Source: Flavobacterium sp. CYK-55
GTDB lineage: Bacteria; Bacteroidota; Bacteroidia; Flavobacteriales; Flavobacteriaceae
NCBI RefSeq assembly: GCF_018413465.1
Contig: NZ_JAHCDK010000012.1
Span: forward strand, 1 to 64,000
Reading direction: 5' to 3'
Length of the DNA stretch: 64,000 bases
The position numbers and the translations under genes were made by a program. This document shows positions 26,579 through 34,703 of the stretch, in pieces (within the stretch, counting starts at the first letter, position 1; every line of letters begins with the position of its first letter). The notes below the pieces were generated by a model. That model made no database searches. It was given only the letters and a program-made list of their open reading frames with translations, and was not told the origin of the DNA.

Positions 26579-26822
26579 GAATTACGAATTAGGAATTACG
26601 AATTAAGAATTAGGTTTCAGACTAAACTTCTTAAACCTTTTACACTTTTTTAAACCTGTAGTGGGTTGTTGGTTACACCAAAGCTTCAAAAATCATTTAG
26701 GAAAACATTACATCAAATTGACATACATCATTCATCAAGCGCAGCTGCTCAGGCACTCAGGTTCTCAGGTTCTCAGACACTCAACTTCTTAAACCTTTTA
26801 CACTTTTTTAAACCTATAGTGG
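26562..26822. repeat. 261-bp direct repeat, right copy
   Basis: Starts inside the hepT coding end and matches 25583-25843. The first 17 bases encode the final residues and stop of HepT. Confidence 0.95.
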
Positions 26823-26841
26823 ATTCTCTGTTTCACGGCTG

Positions 26842-27010
26842 TTTCAGCTCAACTTCTTAAACCTTCTACACTTTTTTAAACCTGTAGTGGATTCTCAATT
26901 ACACCAATGCTTCAAAAATCATTTAGGAAAACATTACATCAAATTGACATGCATCATTCATCAAGCGCAGCTGCTCAGGCACTCAGGTTCTCAGGCTCTC
27001 AGACACTCAG
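26842..27010. repeat. Partial third copy of the 261-bp repeat
   Basis: Repeats the second two-thirds of the unit (AACTTCTTAAACC ... CTTCAAAAATCATTTAGGAA ... CTCAG octamers) with several differences. No gene. Confidence 0.85.
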
Positions 27011-27020
27011 CATCACCAAC

Positions 27021-27051
27021 AAAAAAAGCCAGTCTTTTCAGACCGGCTTTT
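27021..27051 (-). terminator. Terminator of the cold-shock gene
   Basis: Minus-strand stem AAGCCGGTC / GACTGGCTT (one mismatch) followed by a T run, 21 bp after the stop. Confidence 0.85.
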
Positions 27052-27072
27052 GGGTTGTCGTAAAAATATATC

Positions 27073-27264
27073 TTAGATAACGTTTACATTTACTGCCATG
27101 AGACCTTTTTTTCCGTTTTCAACAGAATAAGTCACTGTGTCATTTTCACGTACAGGCCCGTTTAAACCACTAGCGTGTACAAACACATCACTTTCGCCAT
27201 TGTTTGGAGTGATGAATCCGAAGCCTTTTGCTTCATTGAAAAACTTAATTGTTCCTTCGTTCAT
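27073..27264 (-). CDS. csp: Cold-shock domain protein (CspA family)
   Basis: 63 aa single cold-shock domain. RNP1 is KGFGFI (13-18) and RNP2 is DVFVHAS (26-32), the aromatic nucleic-acid-binding surface. It binds single-stranded RNA and melts secondary structure at low temperature or acts as a general RNA chaperone. The -7 box TATCTTTA (minus strand, 27291-27298) leaves a short A/T-rich leader. Monocistronic with its own terminator. Complete at normal length. Confidence 0.95.
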   Translation of the reverse strand: MNEGTIKFFNEAKGFGFITPNNGESDVFVHASGLNGPVRENDTVTYSVENGKKGLMAVNVNVI

Positions 27265-27508
27265 AATAAAATATTGTATTAATAAAGGCGTAAAGATATA
27301 CTTTATTCCTTATAAAGTTATTAAATATCAAATATTTAAATGAGTTGCTGAGCAACTGAGTGTCTGAGATGCTGAGATTCCTCCTGCCCCGCTCCCGCGC
27401 GAATCTTTCGCGTGGTTTAAGTCTAGCAGCATGAACAATAATATAGTTACCGCTGCTCAGTTTCTCAGGCACTCAGAGAGGCATTTACCAATCCGCTAGC
27501 CCGAAGCC
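27265..27508. repeat. Intergenic region with octamers and half of the 116-bp element
   Basis: Octamers CTGAGNNN (27341-27380), then the left half of the inverted-repeat element (27391-27450), which breaks off at GTTAC and continues into CTCAG octamers. The csp promoter lies at its left end. No gene. Confidence 0.75.
27391..27450. mobile_element. 116-bp inverted-repeat element, copy 3 (left half only)
   Basis: The first 60 bp match copies 1, 2 and 4; the central TTTATATAAAATTT and the right arm are missing. The following CGCTGCTCAGTTTCTCA is the same sequence that follows complete copy 2, which indicates an internal deletion rather than different insertion. Confidence 0.75.
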
Positions 27509-28024
27509 TTACTTTTTAGTGGTATGCTCTTTTTTATATGCGTTGAACTCTTCTTGGGTCATAAAGTTGGTGCCTTGCCCCAAAACATAATACCATTTAC
27601 CATGGTCTTTGATGTAGGTTTCGGCTCTGATTACTTTAAAGTGTAAATCGCCCTCGGGGGTATCAAACACCACATCGGCCACCTTGGTTTTGATGGCGGT
27701 CTGGCCGTTGAATATGCGTACGAGTTCGGTGCCCGGTACTGATTCAACTGATTTGAAAGTCATGCCGTTGCGGGCAAACTTCTGAAATTCTTCTTCAAGT
27801 CCGTAGGCAATAGAACCATCGGCCCCTATACTGATGGAATTGTCATTGAGTGAAAGCGCCGGGTCAAAAATATTCGAAATCGCATTGATGATTTTTCGGT
27901 CTTCAGGGTAATCGGTTGTATTGTATTTACCCGGTGGTGGTGCCTGCCCCAGTAGCGCTAGAGTGTGTAGTGTTATCAAAGCTAAAGTCAGGAGGTTTGT
28001 TGTGGTTTTGTTGGTTGATTTCAT
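27509..28024 (-). CDS. Secreted NTF2-like (SnoaL/DUF4440-type) protein
   Basis: 171 aa. The signal peptide NLLTLALITLHTLALLGQA is cleaved around residue 28. The mature part reads like the NTF2-like cone fold: an N-terminal helix pair (DRKIINAISNIFDPALSLND), an IGADGSIAYGLEEEFQKFA segment and C-terminal strands FKVIRAETYIKDHGKWYYVLGQGT. Such small periplasmic proteins bind hydrophobic ligands or act enzymatically; nothing here fixes which. Monocistronic on the minus strand. Confidence 0.7.
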   Translation of the reverse strand: MKSTNKTTTNLLTLALITLHTLALLGQAPPPGKYNTTDYPEDRKIINAISNIFDPALSLNDNSISIGADGSIAYGLEEEFQKFARNGMTFKSVESVPGTELVRIFNGQTAIKTKVADVVFDTPEGDLHFKVIRAETYIKDHGKWYYVLGQGTNFMTQEEFNAYKKEHTTKK

Positions 28025-28161
28025 GGTTGGTTTTGTTGTTTTTATTAAGAGGTTTATATACCCATATCTAAAGCCATTATTCTAATCCGGGTTACTGTAA
28101 AAGTGACCGATACATTGATTTGTTTAAACAATGTGATTTATTTAAGAATAGCATATTAAAT

Positions 28162-30744
28162 TCAATCTTCTTGACTACTACCTACTTTAATTTCAAAATC
28201 ATAATAGCCCGAATTATTGACATAATCAATATCGTTAACAGCAATAGTTATGTAACCATCAAAAGGTACTTTAACTGTATTTTGACTACCAATCATAAAC
28301 CAACCCGAATCAGCAATTCTAATCAAAAAAGCACCATGAGGATAATCGGTTTCAATATTGTAGCTTTTGAAATTGTCAGAATATTTACTTATATCATTAA
28401 ACAAGCCTGTTTTAGCCAAACCTTCAGGCAAACCATCTGGCGTTCTGTTTCCGGCCATCATTCCAAAATTCATCAATCCTTGGGCTTTAAATTCTAATAT
28501 CTGATCTTCTTTGACATGCAGATTGGTTTGGGCAGATGAAGAAACCGTGCCGGCATAAATATCTTGGTTATCAACTCTATCAATAAATTCTATTCCATTA
28601 ATAAACTCTTGCTTTTGAATTCTACTTTGTGCATAAGTTTGCATGATAGAGTCAAAACCTAATTCAAGCGGTGATGGTCCTTCTGTGTAACGTTCAACTT
28701 CAGCACCATACTGATTGGTAACAACGATTTCTCTTCGAGGGCTGAAATCAAGGTTAGAAAAGAAATTATTTATACTAAAAGAATTGATTAACTTTCCGCT
28801 TTTATCAACCTTTTCACCAAGGTTACCGGCTTTAGTCAACCAATAACGATATTTGATTAGGCTTTTTTCACCAGCTAATCCCGAATAATACATTTTGGCT
28901 AATTGAATCATAGCTTTAGAATGGTCTTTTTTTGCCGCTCTTTTTAAGTAAACATTTGCAGTAACTATGTCTGCCCATTTTGGTCCGAGATAACTACCAT
29001 CGATTAATATCGAACCTAACTGATACATAGATTCACGAATTCCGTGATCAGCAGCAATTTTTAAAAGTGCTAATCCTTTTTTTACTGAAGCTTCTTTGTA
29101 ATGGTCGGTTAAGAGCAACTTACCCGCAACATAATTGTATGCATTGTATTTGCCCAATTCAGAAGCTTTGTTCAAATTTAACTCTGCCATGGTAACATCT
29201 GTATCGGTTTGTTTAAAATCAATATAATATCTAGCCAAACCTTCATAATATTCAGCACCCGCTTCAACACCAACTTTTTGATACCATTCTAAAGCTTTTT
29301 GTTTATCTGGCTGTGTTGATTTTCCGTTAGAGAAATAATCCCCTAAAACTAGTGCTGCTCTCTTATATCCTTGGCTAAATAACTGGCTAAGTTTAGTTAC
29401 AGCTGACTTTTTTTGATTTTCATCCACTAACTGTAATTGTAAAGTTAAATAATCAAAAAATGCAGGAGTGTATTGAGCCTCAGCACAAGCTCGCAAAATC
29501 GATTGTCCTTGAAAGATTTGCTCATCATCTCCAGACAGCAATTTGGCCATAGCGAGTACATAAGCAATTTCAGCATTGCCCTCTCTGGCCAATTGGTTGT
29601 ACTTTTTTATGGTCCAAGTATTTATTTTTAGTCCTTGTTGATCGTTTTTATCATAACCTCCACGACCGGTAGCCATCAAAACTCCTCTCCAAGCATATGC
29701 TAAACTATCCTTGTTTTTAACTTGACCTTCAATGATATCTTTTACTGATTGTCCTTTTTTAAACATGAATAAATGATTGATAAAAGTATCATGACCAGAA
29801 GGTTTGATTAAAATTGGGCCTTCAAAAAACTGCTCGATAGGCAATTTCCTATTTATTTTTTCTACAATCTCATTGCCCATTTCAATATCTATAATAGAAA
29901 CTTCAACATTGATTGAATCAGCATAAACGTTAAACGGAAACTGATAATTAAATCCAATATATTCCTTTTGACCCGGCCTAAGCGTTAGCGGGTAAATTCC
30001 CTCATATGAAAAAGTCTTGAAATTGCTTTTGTCAGTTGGTAATGAAAATTCATACCTCGCATTGAGTCTTTTTTCAATTGTGTTTATATTCTCTATCTGA
30101 AAACGAACCAAGTTTTCTTGATCAAACTTTAGCTTTTTAAACTCATTTACATTGTTTTTAGATGAGATATAAAAATCTCCATAATTAAACTTTGCATCTT
30201 TATACCCCGCAAACATCTGTGATGATTCAACCGATATATTTGCCGATTCTTTGCTGAGTTCAATGCGACCACCTTGTAAGATTACATGAGTTCCAAAAGC
30301 AAAATTGCAGCCTTGATATGTTCCAACCATTTCATTGGCTCCTTCATCAATCTTGAAATTCGGTTTGATTTCGCACCATGTAATTTGTGAATCATTATTA
30401 GAAAGTGTTTTAGTGATTGAAAGATTTAATTGATTTTTATCAACAAATCCTTGAACCAAAAAAGTTCCAATAAAATTGTGTTTAGGCATTTTGGGATTGC
30501 CTAAGTTGCCTTGAACTTTTAATAAAGGTGATAATTTACGTTCAATTTTTAAAAAACCAATATAATTGTTGTTTCCAAATTTTTCCAACTCTAAATCAAC
30601 ATCATACTTGATTGTAAAATTGATGGTATTGTCGTGTATTTTTCCGGTCCAAGTGCCAGATAAATCAAATTCAACTTGACTGAAGCAAGCAAAAGAACTA
30701 AGCAAAAAACCAATCCGTAAAACACTAAAAAAAAATTGACGCAT
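28162..30744 (-). CDS. Secreted Sel1-repeat protein with LecA-like C-terminal domain
   Basis: 860 aa. The signal peptide ends near FACFSQ. The N-terminal beta-rich region (about 25-300) starts with LSGTWTGKI, as in many Bacteroidota surface proteins. Residues about 390-680 contain Sel1-like repeats (AEIAYVLAMAKLLSGDD, AALVLGDYFSNGKSTQPDKQKALEWYQKV, AMIQLAKMYYSGLAGEK). The last 120 residues resemble the PA-IL/LecA galactose-binding fold: GLMNFG, GAFLIRIADSGWFMIGS and VNDIDYVNNSGYYDFEIKV. The gene starts 3 nt after the stop of the T9SS gene upstream, so the two form an operon. A surface sugar-binding role is an inference. Confidence 0.75.
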   Translation of the reverse strand: MRQFFFSVLRIGFLLSSFACFSQVEFDLSGTWTGKIHDNTINFTIKYDVDLELEKFGNNNYIGFLKIERKLSPLLKVQGNLGNPKMPKHNFIGTFLVQGFVDKNQLNLSITKTLSNNDSQITWCEIKPNFKIDEGANEMVGTYQGCNFAFGTHVILQGGRIELSKESANISVESSQMFAGYKDAKFNYGDFYISSKNNVNEFKKLKFDQENLVRFQIENINTIEKRLNARYEFSLPTDKSNFKTFSYEGIYPLTLRPGQKEYIGFNYQFPFNVYADSINVEVSIIDIEMGNEIVEKINRKLPIEQFFEGPILIKPSGHDTFINHLFMFKKGQSVKDIIEGQVKNKDSLAYAWRGVLMATGRGGYDKNDQQGLKINTWTIKKYNQLAREGNAEIAYVLAMAKLLSGDDEQIFQGQSILRACAEAQYTPAFFDYLTLQLQLVDENQKKSAVTKLSQLFSQGYKRAALVLGDYFSNGKSTQPDKQKALEWYQKVGVEAGAEYYEGLARYYIDFKQTDTDVTMAELNLNKASELGKYNAYNYVAGKLLLTDHYKEASVKKGLALLKIAADHGIRESMYQLGSILIDGSYLGPKWADIVTANVYLKRAAKKDHSKAMIQLAKMYYSGLAGEKSLIKYRYWLTKAGNLGEKVDKSGKLINSFSINNFFSNLDFSPRREIVVTNQYGAEVERYTEGPSPLELGFDSIMQTYAQSRIQKQEFINGIEFIDRVDNQDIYAGTVSSSAQTNLHVKEDQILEFKAQGLMNFGMMAGNRTPDGLPEGLAKTGLFNDISKYSDNFKSYNIETDYPHGAFLIRIADSGWFMIGSQNTVKVPFDGYITIAVNDIDYVNNSGYYDFEIKVGSSQED

Positions 30745-30747
30745 AAA

Positions 30748-32385
30748 TTAATTTTTAATAATTTTTTGGTGAGACTTAAAACCATTACCTTCTAATTGAA
30801 TCAAATAAACTCCTGAGGCTAGACTTTCAACGTTGATTTGTCCATTTACCGGTGTGGTTTGAATGAGGATTTTGCCGGTGAGGTCGGTGATGGTGATTTG
30901 ATTCAACTGAGTATTATCGGGTATTTGTAAATTTAAAAAATGGGACACGGGATTTGGGCTTAGAATCGGTATATCACTTGAAAAGTTATTAAGAGCTAAA
31001 GCACAATTCAAACCTAATTGACCATTGGCACATATATTCTGAGCAAAAATGTTTACGCTATTTGTAGTGGTTGAAAAAAAGGCAATTCCACCTCCGATAT
31101 TATTACTCACTAAACTAATTGAAGCTTGATTACTGGTTGCTGTTGATAATGCTATACCATTATTTTGCCATGCAAAACTACCATCTGAATTGACTCTTTG
31201 AATATAAATATCGCCATTGCCTGCGCGATCGTCTTCCCATGCAACCAGAAAACCATTTTGCATACTATGAACTATTCTAGGTATTAGTTGACCTGAACTT
31301 CCTGTGGCGACTCCTATTCCATCAACTGGCCATTGAATATTACCTTGGGGGTTTATTTTTTGCAAGTAGACATCTCCTTCCGTTCCATTACGCTCATCTT
31401 CCCAAAGAACCAGTAAATTATTTTGTGAATCAACTACTGATTGTACTGCATATACATCGCCAATACTTGAACAAACAGGTATGCCATTTTCTGCCCATTG
31501 AACCAATCCGTTCTGATTAATTCTTTGAGCATAAATATTAAAATCATTTCCGTTGCGATTATCAACCCAAGTTATAAAAGCCCCACTATCTTGGTCAGCT
31601 GATAATACAACATTTTCAGGATTAGTTGTTACGTTTCTTATTAATACATCGTTTATGTCCCATATTATTAAGCCATTTGAATTCATTCTCTGCGCGTACA
31701 AATTAAAATTAGATAGATTCCTGTAGTCAATCCAAGTAGCTATAATTCCTCCTTGATTGTCATCAACTATTCTTGCGCCTCCTTGAAAAATGGAATTTGA
31801 TAAAACATTGCCTCCGGATGTCCACATTATTGAACCATTTGAATTAACTTTTTGGACATAGTTTTTATAATTTCCTAAATTATTCCATGTAATAATGTAC
31901 TCGTTGTTGGTATTTTTAATTAGTTCAATATCTCGATCATCATCCATTGAATTTGAAATTTGAATCCCTGCAGATGACCATACTAAATTTCCATTTAGGT
32001 CAATTTTTTGCATAAATACATCCCAATTTGCATTTCTTTTATCAGTCCAAGCAACAACAGCACCACCTGAACCATCTGAGGTTACAACACATGAATAAAC
32101 ATCAAAATCGTTTGAATTGTCAAAATCATATATCAAAACTCCATCACCCCATAATCGGTAACCATTTACATCTAACTTCTGTGCATATAATTTCCATGGA
32201 TTTGTATTGGTTCGAGATTTAAAAAAAACAATAGAGTTTCCTTGATCGTCAGTTACAGCAGTTGGAAAGAAATCATTTGTTGTTAAAAAAGAAACTACTG
32301 TATTTACTGACGCATCACTAGTCCATTGAGCATAAGTGGTTAGTGTACACATCAAAGCGAGTATAATTTTAGATAAGTTTTTCAT
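30748..32385 (-). CDS. T9SS-exported WD-like repeat protein
   Basis: 545 aa. The signal peptide MKNLSKIILALMCTLTTYAQ is cut before WTSDASV. The body consists of about eight repeats of roughly 50 residues with the pattern VVAWTDKRNANWDVFMQKIDLNGNLVW, predicted as blades of a beta-propeller. The C-terminal 75 residues are a T9SS type A sorting domain (LSPNPVSHFL...GVYLIQL). Exported across the outer membrane and attached or released. The downstream Sel1/LecA-like gene follows by 3 nt. Function unknown. Confidence 0.8.
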   Translation of the reverse strand: MKNLSKIILALMCTLTTYAQWTSDASVNTVVSFLTTNDFFPTAVTDDQGNSIVFFKSRTNTNPWKLYAQKLDVNGYRLWGDGVLIYDFDNSNDFDVYSCVVTSDGSGGAVVAWTDKRNANWDVFMQKIDLNGNLVWSSAGIQISNSMDDDRDIELIKNTNNEYIITWNNLGNYKNYVQKVNSNGSIMWTSGGNVLSNSIFQGGARIVDDNQGGIIATWIDYRNLSNFNLYAQRMNSNGLIIWDINDVLIRNVTTNPENVVLSADQDSGAFITWVDNRNGNDFNIYAQRINQNGLVQWAENGIPVCSSIGDVYAVQSVVDSQNNLLVLWEDERNGTEGDVYLQKINPQGNIQWPVDGIGVATGSSGQLIPRIVHSMQNGFLVAWEDDRAGNGDIYIQRVNSDGSFAWQNNGIALSTATSNQASISLVSNNIGGGIAFFSTTTNSVNIFAQNICANGQLGLNCALALNNFSSDIPILSPNPVSHFLNLQIPDNTQLNQITITDLTGKILIQTTPVNGQINVESLASGVYLIQLEGNGFKSHQKIIKN

Positions 32386-32588
32386 AGTTTAATCTTAAAA
32401 TATTATTTTTTTGATGAAAAGTAAGGTAGCGACTTTTCGTTTAATTGGTTTGATTAATTTAAGTTAGGAATAACACCAAAAAACAGTGAGTAGTAAAAAG
32501 CAAAATCGAAAATATTGATAGATAAGGATTTACAAATAAATGCATAAATTTTCAATAATTATACAGGCCTTTGGTTACATTTTAAAAA
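32386..32588. other. Divergent intergenic region
   Basis: About 200 bp, AT-rich. It should hold the promoter for the minus-strand T9SS operon; I find no box of good quality. No repeats of the families above. Confidence 0.5.
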
Positions 32589-32765
32589 ATGGCTGAGCCA
32601 TTCTGTGAAAACTTAAAACCAAATTTCTTTACCTACTTTGTAGCTTACAGCATAGATTCAGATATTATAAATTCAAATGCTACTTTGTATAAGGGCCAAT
32701 ATGCATTCAACCCGAATGTGGGGCAATACGGAGGCTATATCCTAAAAATTAAAATCACCAAATAA
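32589..32765 (+). CDS. 58-aa small ORF, possible C-terminal gene remnant
   Basis: MAEPFCENLKPNFF...ILKIKITK then TAA, with codon use like its neighbours and a terminator 4 nt later. An in-frame stop lies directly upstream. The sequence NPNVGQYGGYILKIK looks like the end of a larger protein, so it may be the leftover 3' end of a deleted gene. No family recognised. Confidence 0.4.
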   Translation: MAEPFCENLKPNFFTYFVAYSIDSDIINSNATLYKGQYAFNPNVGQYGGYILKIKITK

Positions 32766-32769
32766 ACTC

Positions 32770-32807
32770 TAAAAGGTGGAATTTATATATATTCTACCTT
32801 TTTTTGT
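32770..32807 (+). terminator. Terminator between the small ORF and the lipoprotein gene
   Basis: AGGTGGAAT / ATTCTACCT stem (one mismatch) followed by a run of T. Confidence 0.7.
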
Positions 32808-32827
32808 AACAACACAAACCGCAAAAC

Positions 32828-33385
32828 ATGAAGTTCTGTTTATTATTATTAGCCTTAACCCTAAATTCATGCGCCATCAAAGGAAATTTTGCCGGGCTCT
32901 ACAGCTACTACCATAAAATGCAAGTACAAAAGCCTGATTTATACGTAGCCTACAGCCCCAATACATCTGTTTGTGATTTAACCCCTACCAACCAAGCCAA
33001 AGTATATCTCACGCGTGGACTTGATTTAAAAAAGTGTTTGAATAGCGCTCAAAAAGCAGTAGTCTATATTTGGGGGGCAAAATGCAAAAGCAAAATGTGT
33101 ATTCCCCTTGAACTACTGCAACAAAAATGCCGTGCCCAAAACATTGATTTATATGTGGTAGCCGAGTATTATGACAATCAAGAGATGGATTACAACTACC
33201 CACTCACCCACCCTGTTTTTGGCATAGATACAGAGTACTATCAATCTGATCGCACCGCAAAATACCTTTCAGGCTTTATCTTTGACCTAACCGGGTCTGT
33301 AACCCCCCAAATGAGGTATCTTTACTTTAAAAACGGTGAATTTGTAGGAGCTTATGCCTTTATTGATGACATAAAGAGTGACTGA
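32828..33385 (+). CDS. Hypothetical lipoprotein, possibly thioredoxin-like
   Basis: 185 aa. Signal peptide MKFCLLLLALTLNSC with C15 as the lipidation site. The mature protein has VVYIWGAKCKSKMCIP (about 78-93): a strand followed by C-x4-C where a thioredoxin fold would carry its active site, and a later YLYFKNGEFVGAYAF strand pair that also fits that fold. No clear CxxC, so redox activity is doubtful. Single gene, followed by repeats. Confidence 0.65.
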   Translation: MKFCLLLLALTLNSCAIKGNFAGLYSYYHKMQVQKPDLYVAYSPNTSVCDLTPTNQAKVYLTRGLDLKKCLNSAQKAVVYIWGAKCKSKMCIPLELLQQKCRAQNIDLYVVAEYYDNQEMDYNYPLTHPVFGIDTEYYQSDRTAKYLSGFIFDLTGSVTPQMRYLYFKNGEFVGAYAFIDDIKSD

Positions 33386-33862
33386 GCTAAGGTTCGTTTT
33401 GCGTCGGAAGTAGACGGTAAAGACACGCTGTGCTAGAGACACGCTGCGCTGTATGAATTATGAATTACGAATTACGAATTATGAATTAATAAATTTTGAG
33501 TAATGCCTCAAAATCAACTTCTTAAACCTTTTAAACAGACCGCTGCGCTGTATGAATTACGAATTAGGAATTACGAATTATGAGTAGTGCTTCAAACTCA
33601 ACTTCTTAAACCTTTTAAACAGACCACTGCGCTGTATGAATTACCCCCGCTCCCGCGCGAATCTTTCGCGTGGTTTAAGTCTAGCAGCATAACAATAATA
33701 TAGTTACTTTATATAAAATTTAGATAAACATAAACCAACCACGCGAAAGATTCGCGCGGGAACAATGGGCTTAGGTACTCAGCCTCTCAGGCACTCATAC
33801 ACTCATCAACTCATTAAAAATAAATATTTTATACTAAATAAGTAATCTATACCTTACATGCG
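33386..33862. repeat. Composite repeat region
   Basis: GC-rich GACACGCTG units, two tracts of NGAATTA heptamers (33455-33490, 33550-33582) separated by AACTTCTTAAACCTTTTAAA copies, then the 116-bp element copy 4 and CTCAG octamers. No gene. Confidence 0.85.
33649..33763. mobile_element. 116-bp inverted-repeat element, copy 4
   Basis: Both GC-rich arms are present; 115 bp because of one missing base near AGCAGCATAACAA. The last arm ends GGGAAC instead of GGGAGC. Confidence 0.8.
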
Positions 33863-33930
33863 TTAGGGAAAATCCCCTGACGAATTAGGGTTTTCCCTAA
33901 TGTTATTTTATACAAGAATACCCATCTTCG
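33863..33930 (+). promoter_or_regulatory. Double-palindrome element E3 with -7 box
   Basis: TTAGGGAAAATCCCCT then the perfect palindrome TTAGGGTTTTCCCTAA, followed after the fixed 25 nt by CATCTTCG (33923-33930; 4 of 6 matches). It directs transcription into the structured RNA region below. Confidence 0.6.
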
Positions 33931-33934
33931 CATT

Positions 33935-34215
33935 ACCGATTTGAACGTCGGTTGAACGTCTCTTTCATATTAAAAAATTACACGCCTTTAAGAAAGAATC
34001 ACGGCTCTGGGGAGGCCTACTCCCCGGTCGAGGTTCTGAAGATGGTCAGAAAACCTAATTTTTTAGGATTTAAATTTTGGTTTAATACTTCTGACAGGTT
34101 TTCGGTTAACAAGTTATGATGCAGTGACTGTGGTGGGTTCACATATTAAACTCTGAAGAACGCCTGTCAAGAATTTAAAAATCCCTAGCTGATGTTATGC
34201 ACTAGGGATTTTTTA
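33935..34215 (+). ncRNA. Candidate structured non-coding RNA (about 280 nt)
   Basis: Bounded by the E3 promoter and a strong terminator, without a credible long ORF. Hairpins: ACCGA/TCGGT (33935-33952) at the predicted 5' end, GGGGAG-CCTA-like CTCCCC (about 34008-34024), and CCTAA/TTAGG. GTCAG (34045-34049) can pair with CTGAC (34091-34095), but the latter also pairs as TTCTGACAGG with CCTGTCAAGAA (34163-34173), so two exclusive folds exist, as in an attenuator. A 25-codon ORF (34042-34119) lies inside. I do not recognise tmRNA, RNase P, SRP or a known riboswitch. Confidence 0.5.
34179..34215 (+). terminator. Terminator of the candidate ncRNA
   Basis: AAATCCCTAG / CTAGGGATTT stem followed by a T run. 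It also ends just before the convergent DUF1508 gene and may serve both. Confidence 0.85.
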
Positions 34216-34225
34216 TTGAGGGTTA

Positions 34226-34600
34226 TTAAGATGCATTTTCAAATACCTCTGCAGCATCGGGAAAAACAAAATCGTTATCAGAAAAATCTAAAACCTCGGC
34301 CGTTGGAATACTTTTGAATACTTCATCAACTCCTTTGCCCATGAGCAATTCTGTAGTGTATTTTCGGCTGTTGGCCAAAACAAATCCGTCTTTGCTGAGT
34401 CTAAAAAAGTATTTACCCGAAGCATTTTTGACCTTGGTAAAAGCAAACATATCAATTTGTGCTTTGAGTGCATCAATCATTTGCTCACAATCTTGCTTGT
34501 GTTTGCAAACAATACTGGTAAAAATAGTTTTGCCTTTTCGGGATGAGAAGGTAAACTTATAATCGCGCTGCTCGTGCTTTTTGATAACGAAGGTTCCCAA
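34226..34600 (-). CDS. DUF1508 (YegP-like) protein
   Basis: 124 aa using the TTG at 34600, because the family begins MGxFVIKK and the codons there read TTG-GGA-ACC-TTC (MGTFVIKKHE). The frame continues upstream to another TTG at 34654, but those residues are hydrophobic and foreign to the family. Two DUF1508 repeats: DYKFTFSSRKGKTIFTS and KYFFRLSKDGFVLANSRKYTTELLMGKGVDEV. Small soluble protein, role unknown. Convergent with the candidate ncRNA. Confidence 0.8.
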   Translation of the reverse strand: MGTFVIKKHEQRDYKFTFSSRKGKTIFTSIVCKHKQDCEQMIDALKAQIDMFAFTKVKNASGKYFFRLSKDGFVLANSRKYTTELLMGKGVDEVFKSIPTAEVLDFSDNDFVFPDAAEVFENAS

Positions 34601-34703
34601 GGGTGATATGATTTTGAGCAAAAATAGCCATTTGACCAGACCGAAAAAGGGCAACTTTTATAGCTTTTCAAGAAATTGTCAACAAATCAAAGCAGTAATG
34701 ACT

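Noticed and set aside
26666..26860. 64-aa ORF in the right-hand repeat
   Set aside because: Lies wholly in the 261-bp repeat, and related frames in the other copies are broken.
33935..34215. tmRNA, RNase P RNA or SRP RNA
   Set aside because: I looked for a TPsiC-like GGTTCGA arm, the RNase P GAGGAAAGTCC core and the SRP GGTCAGG/GGAAGG loop and saw none.
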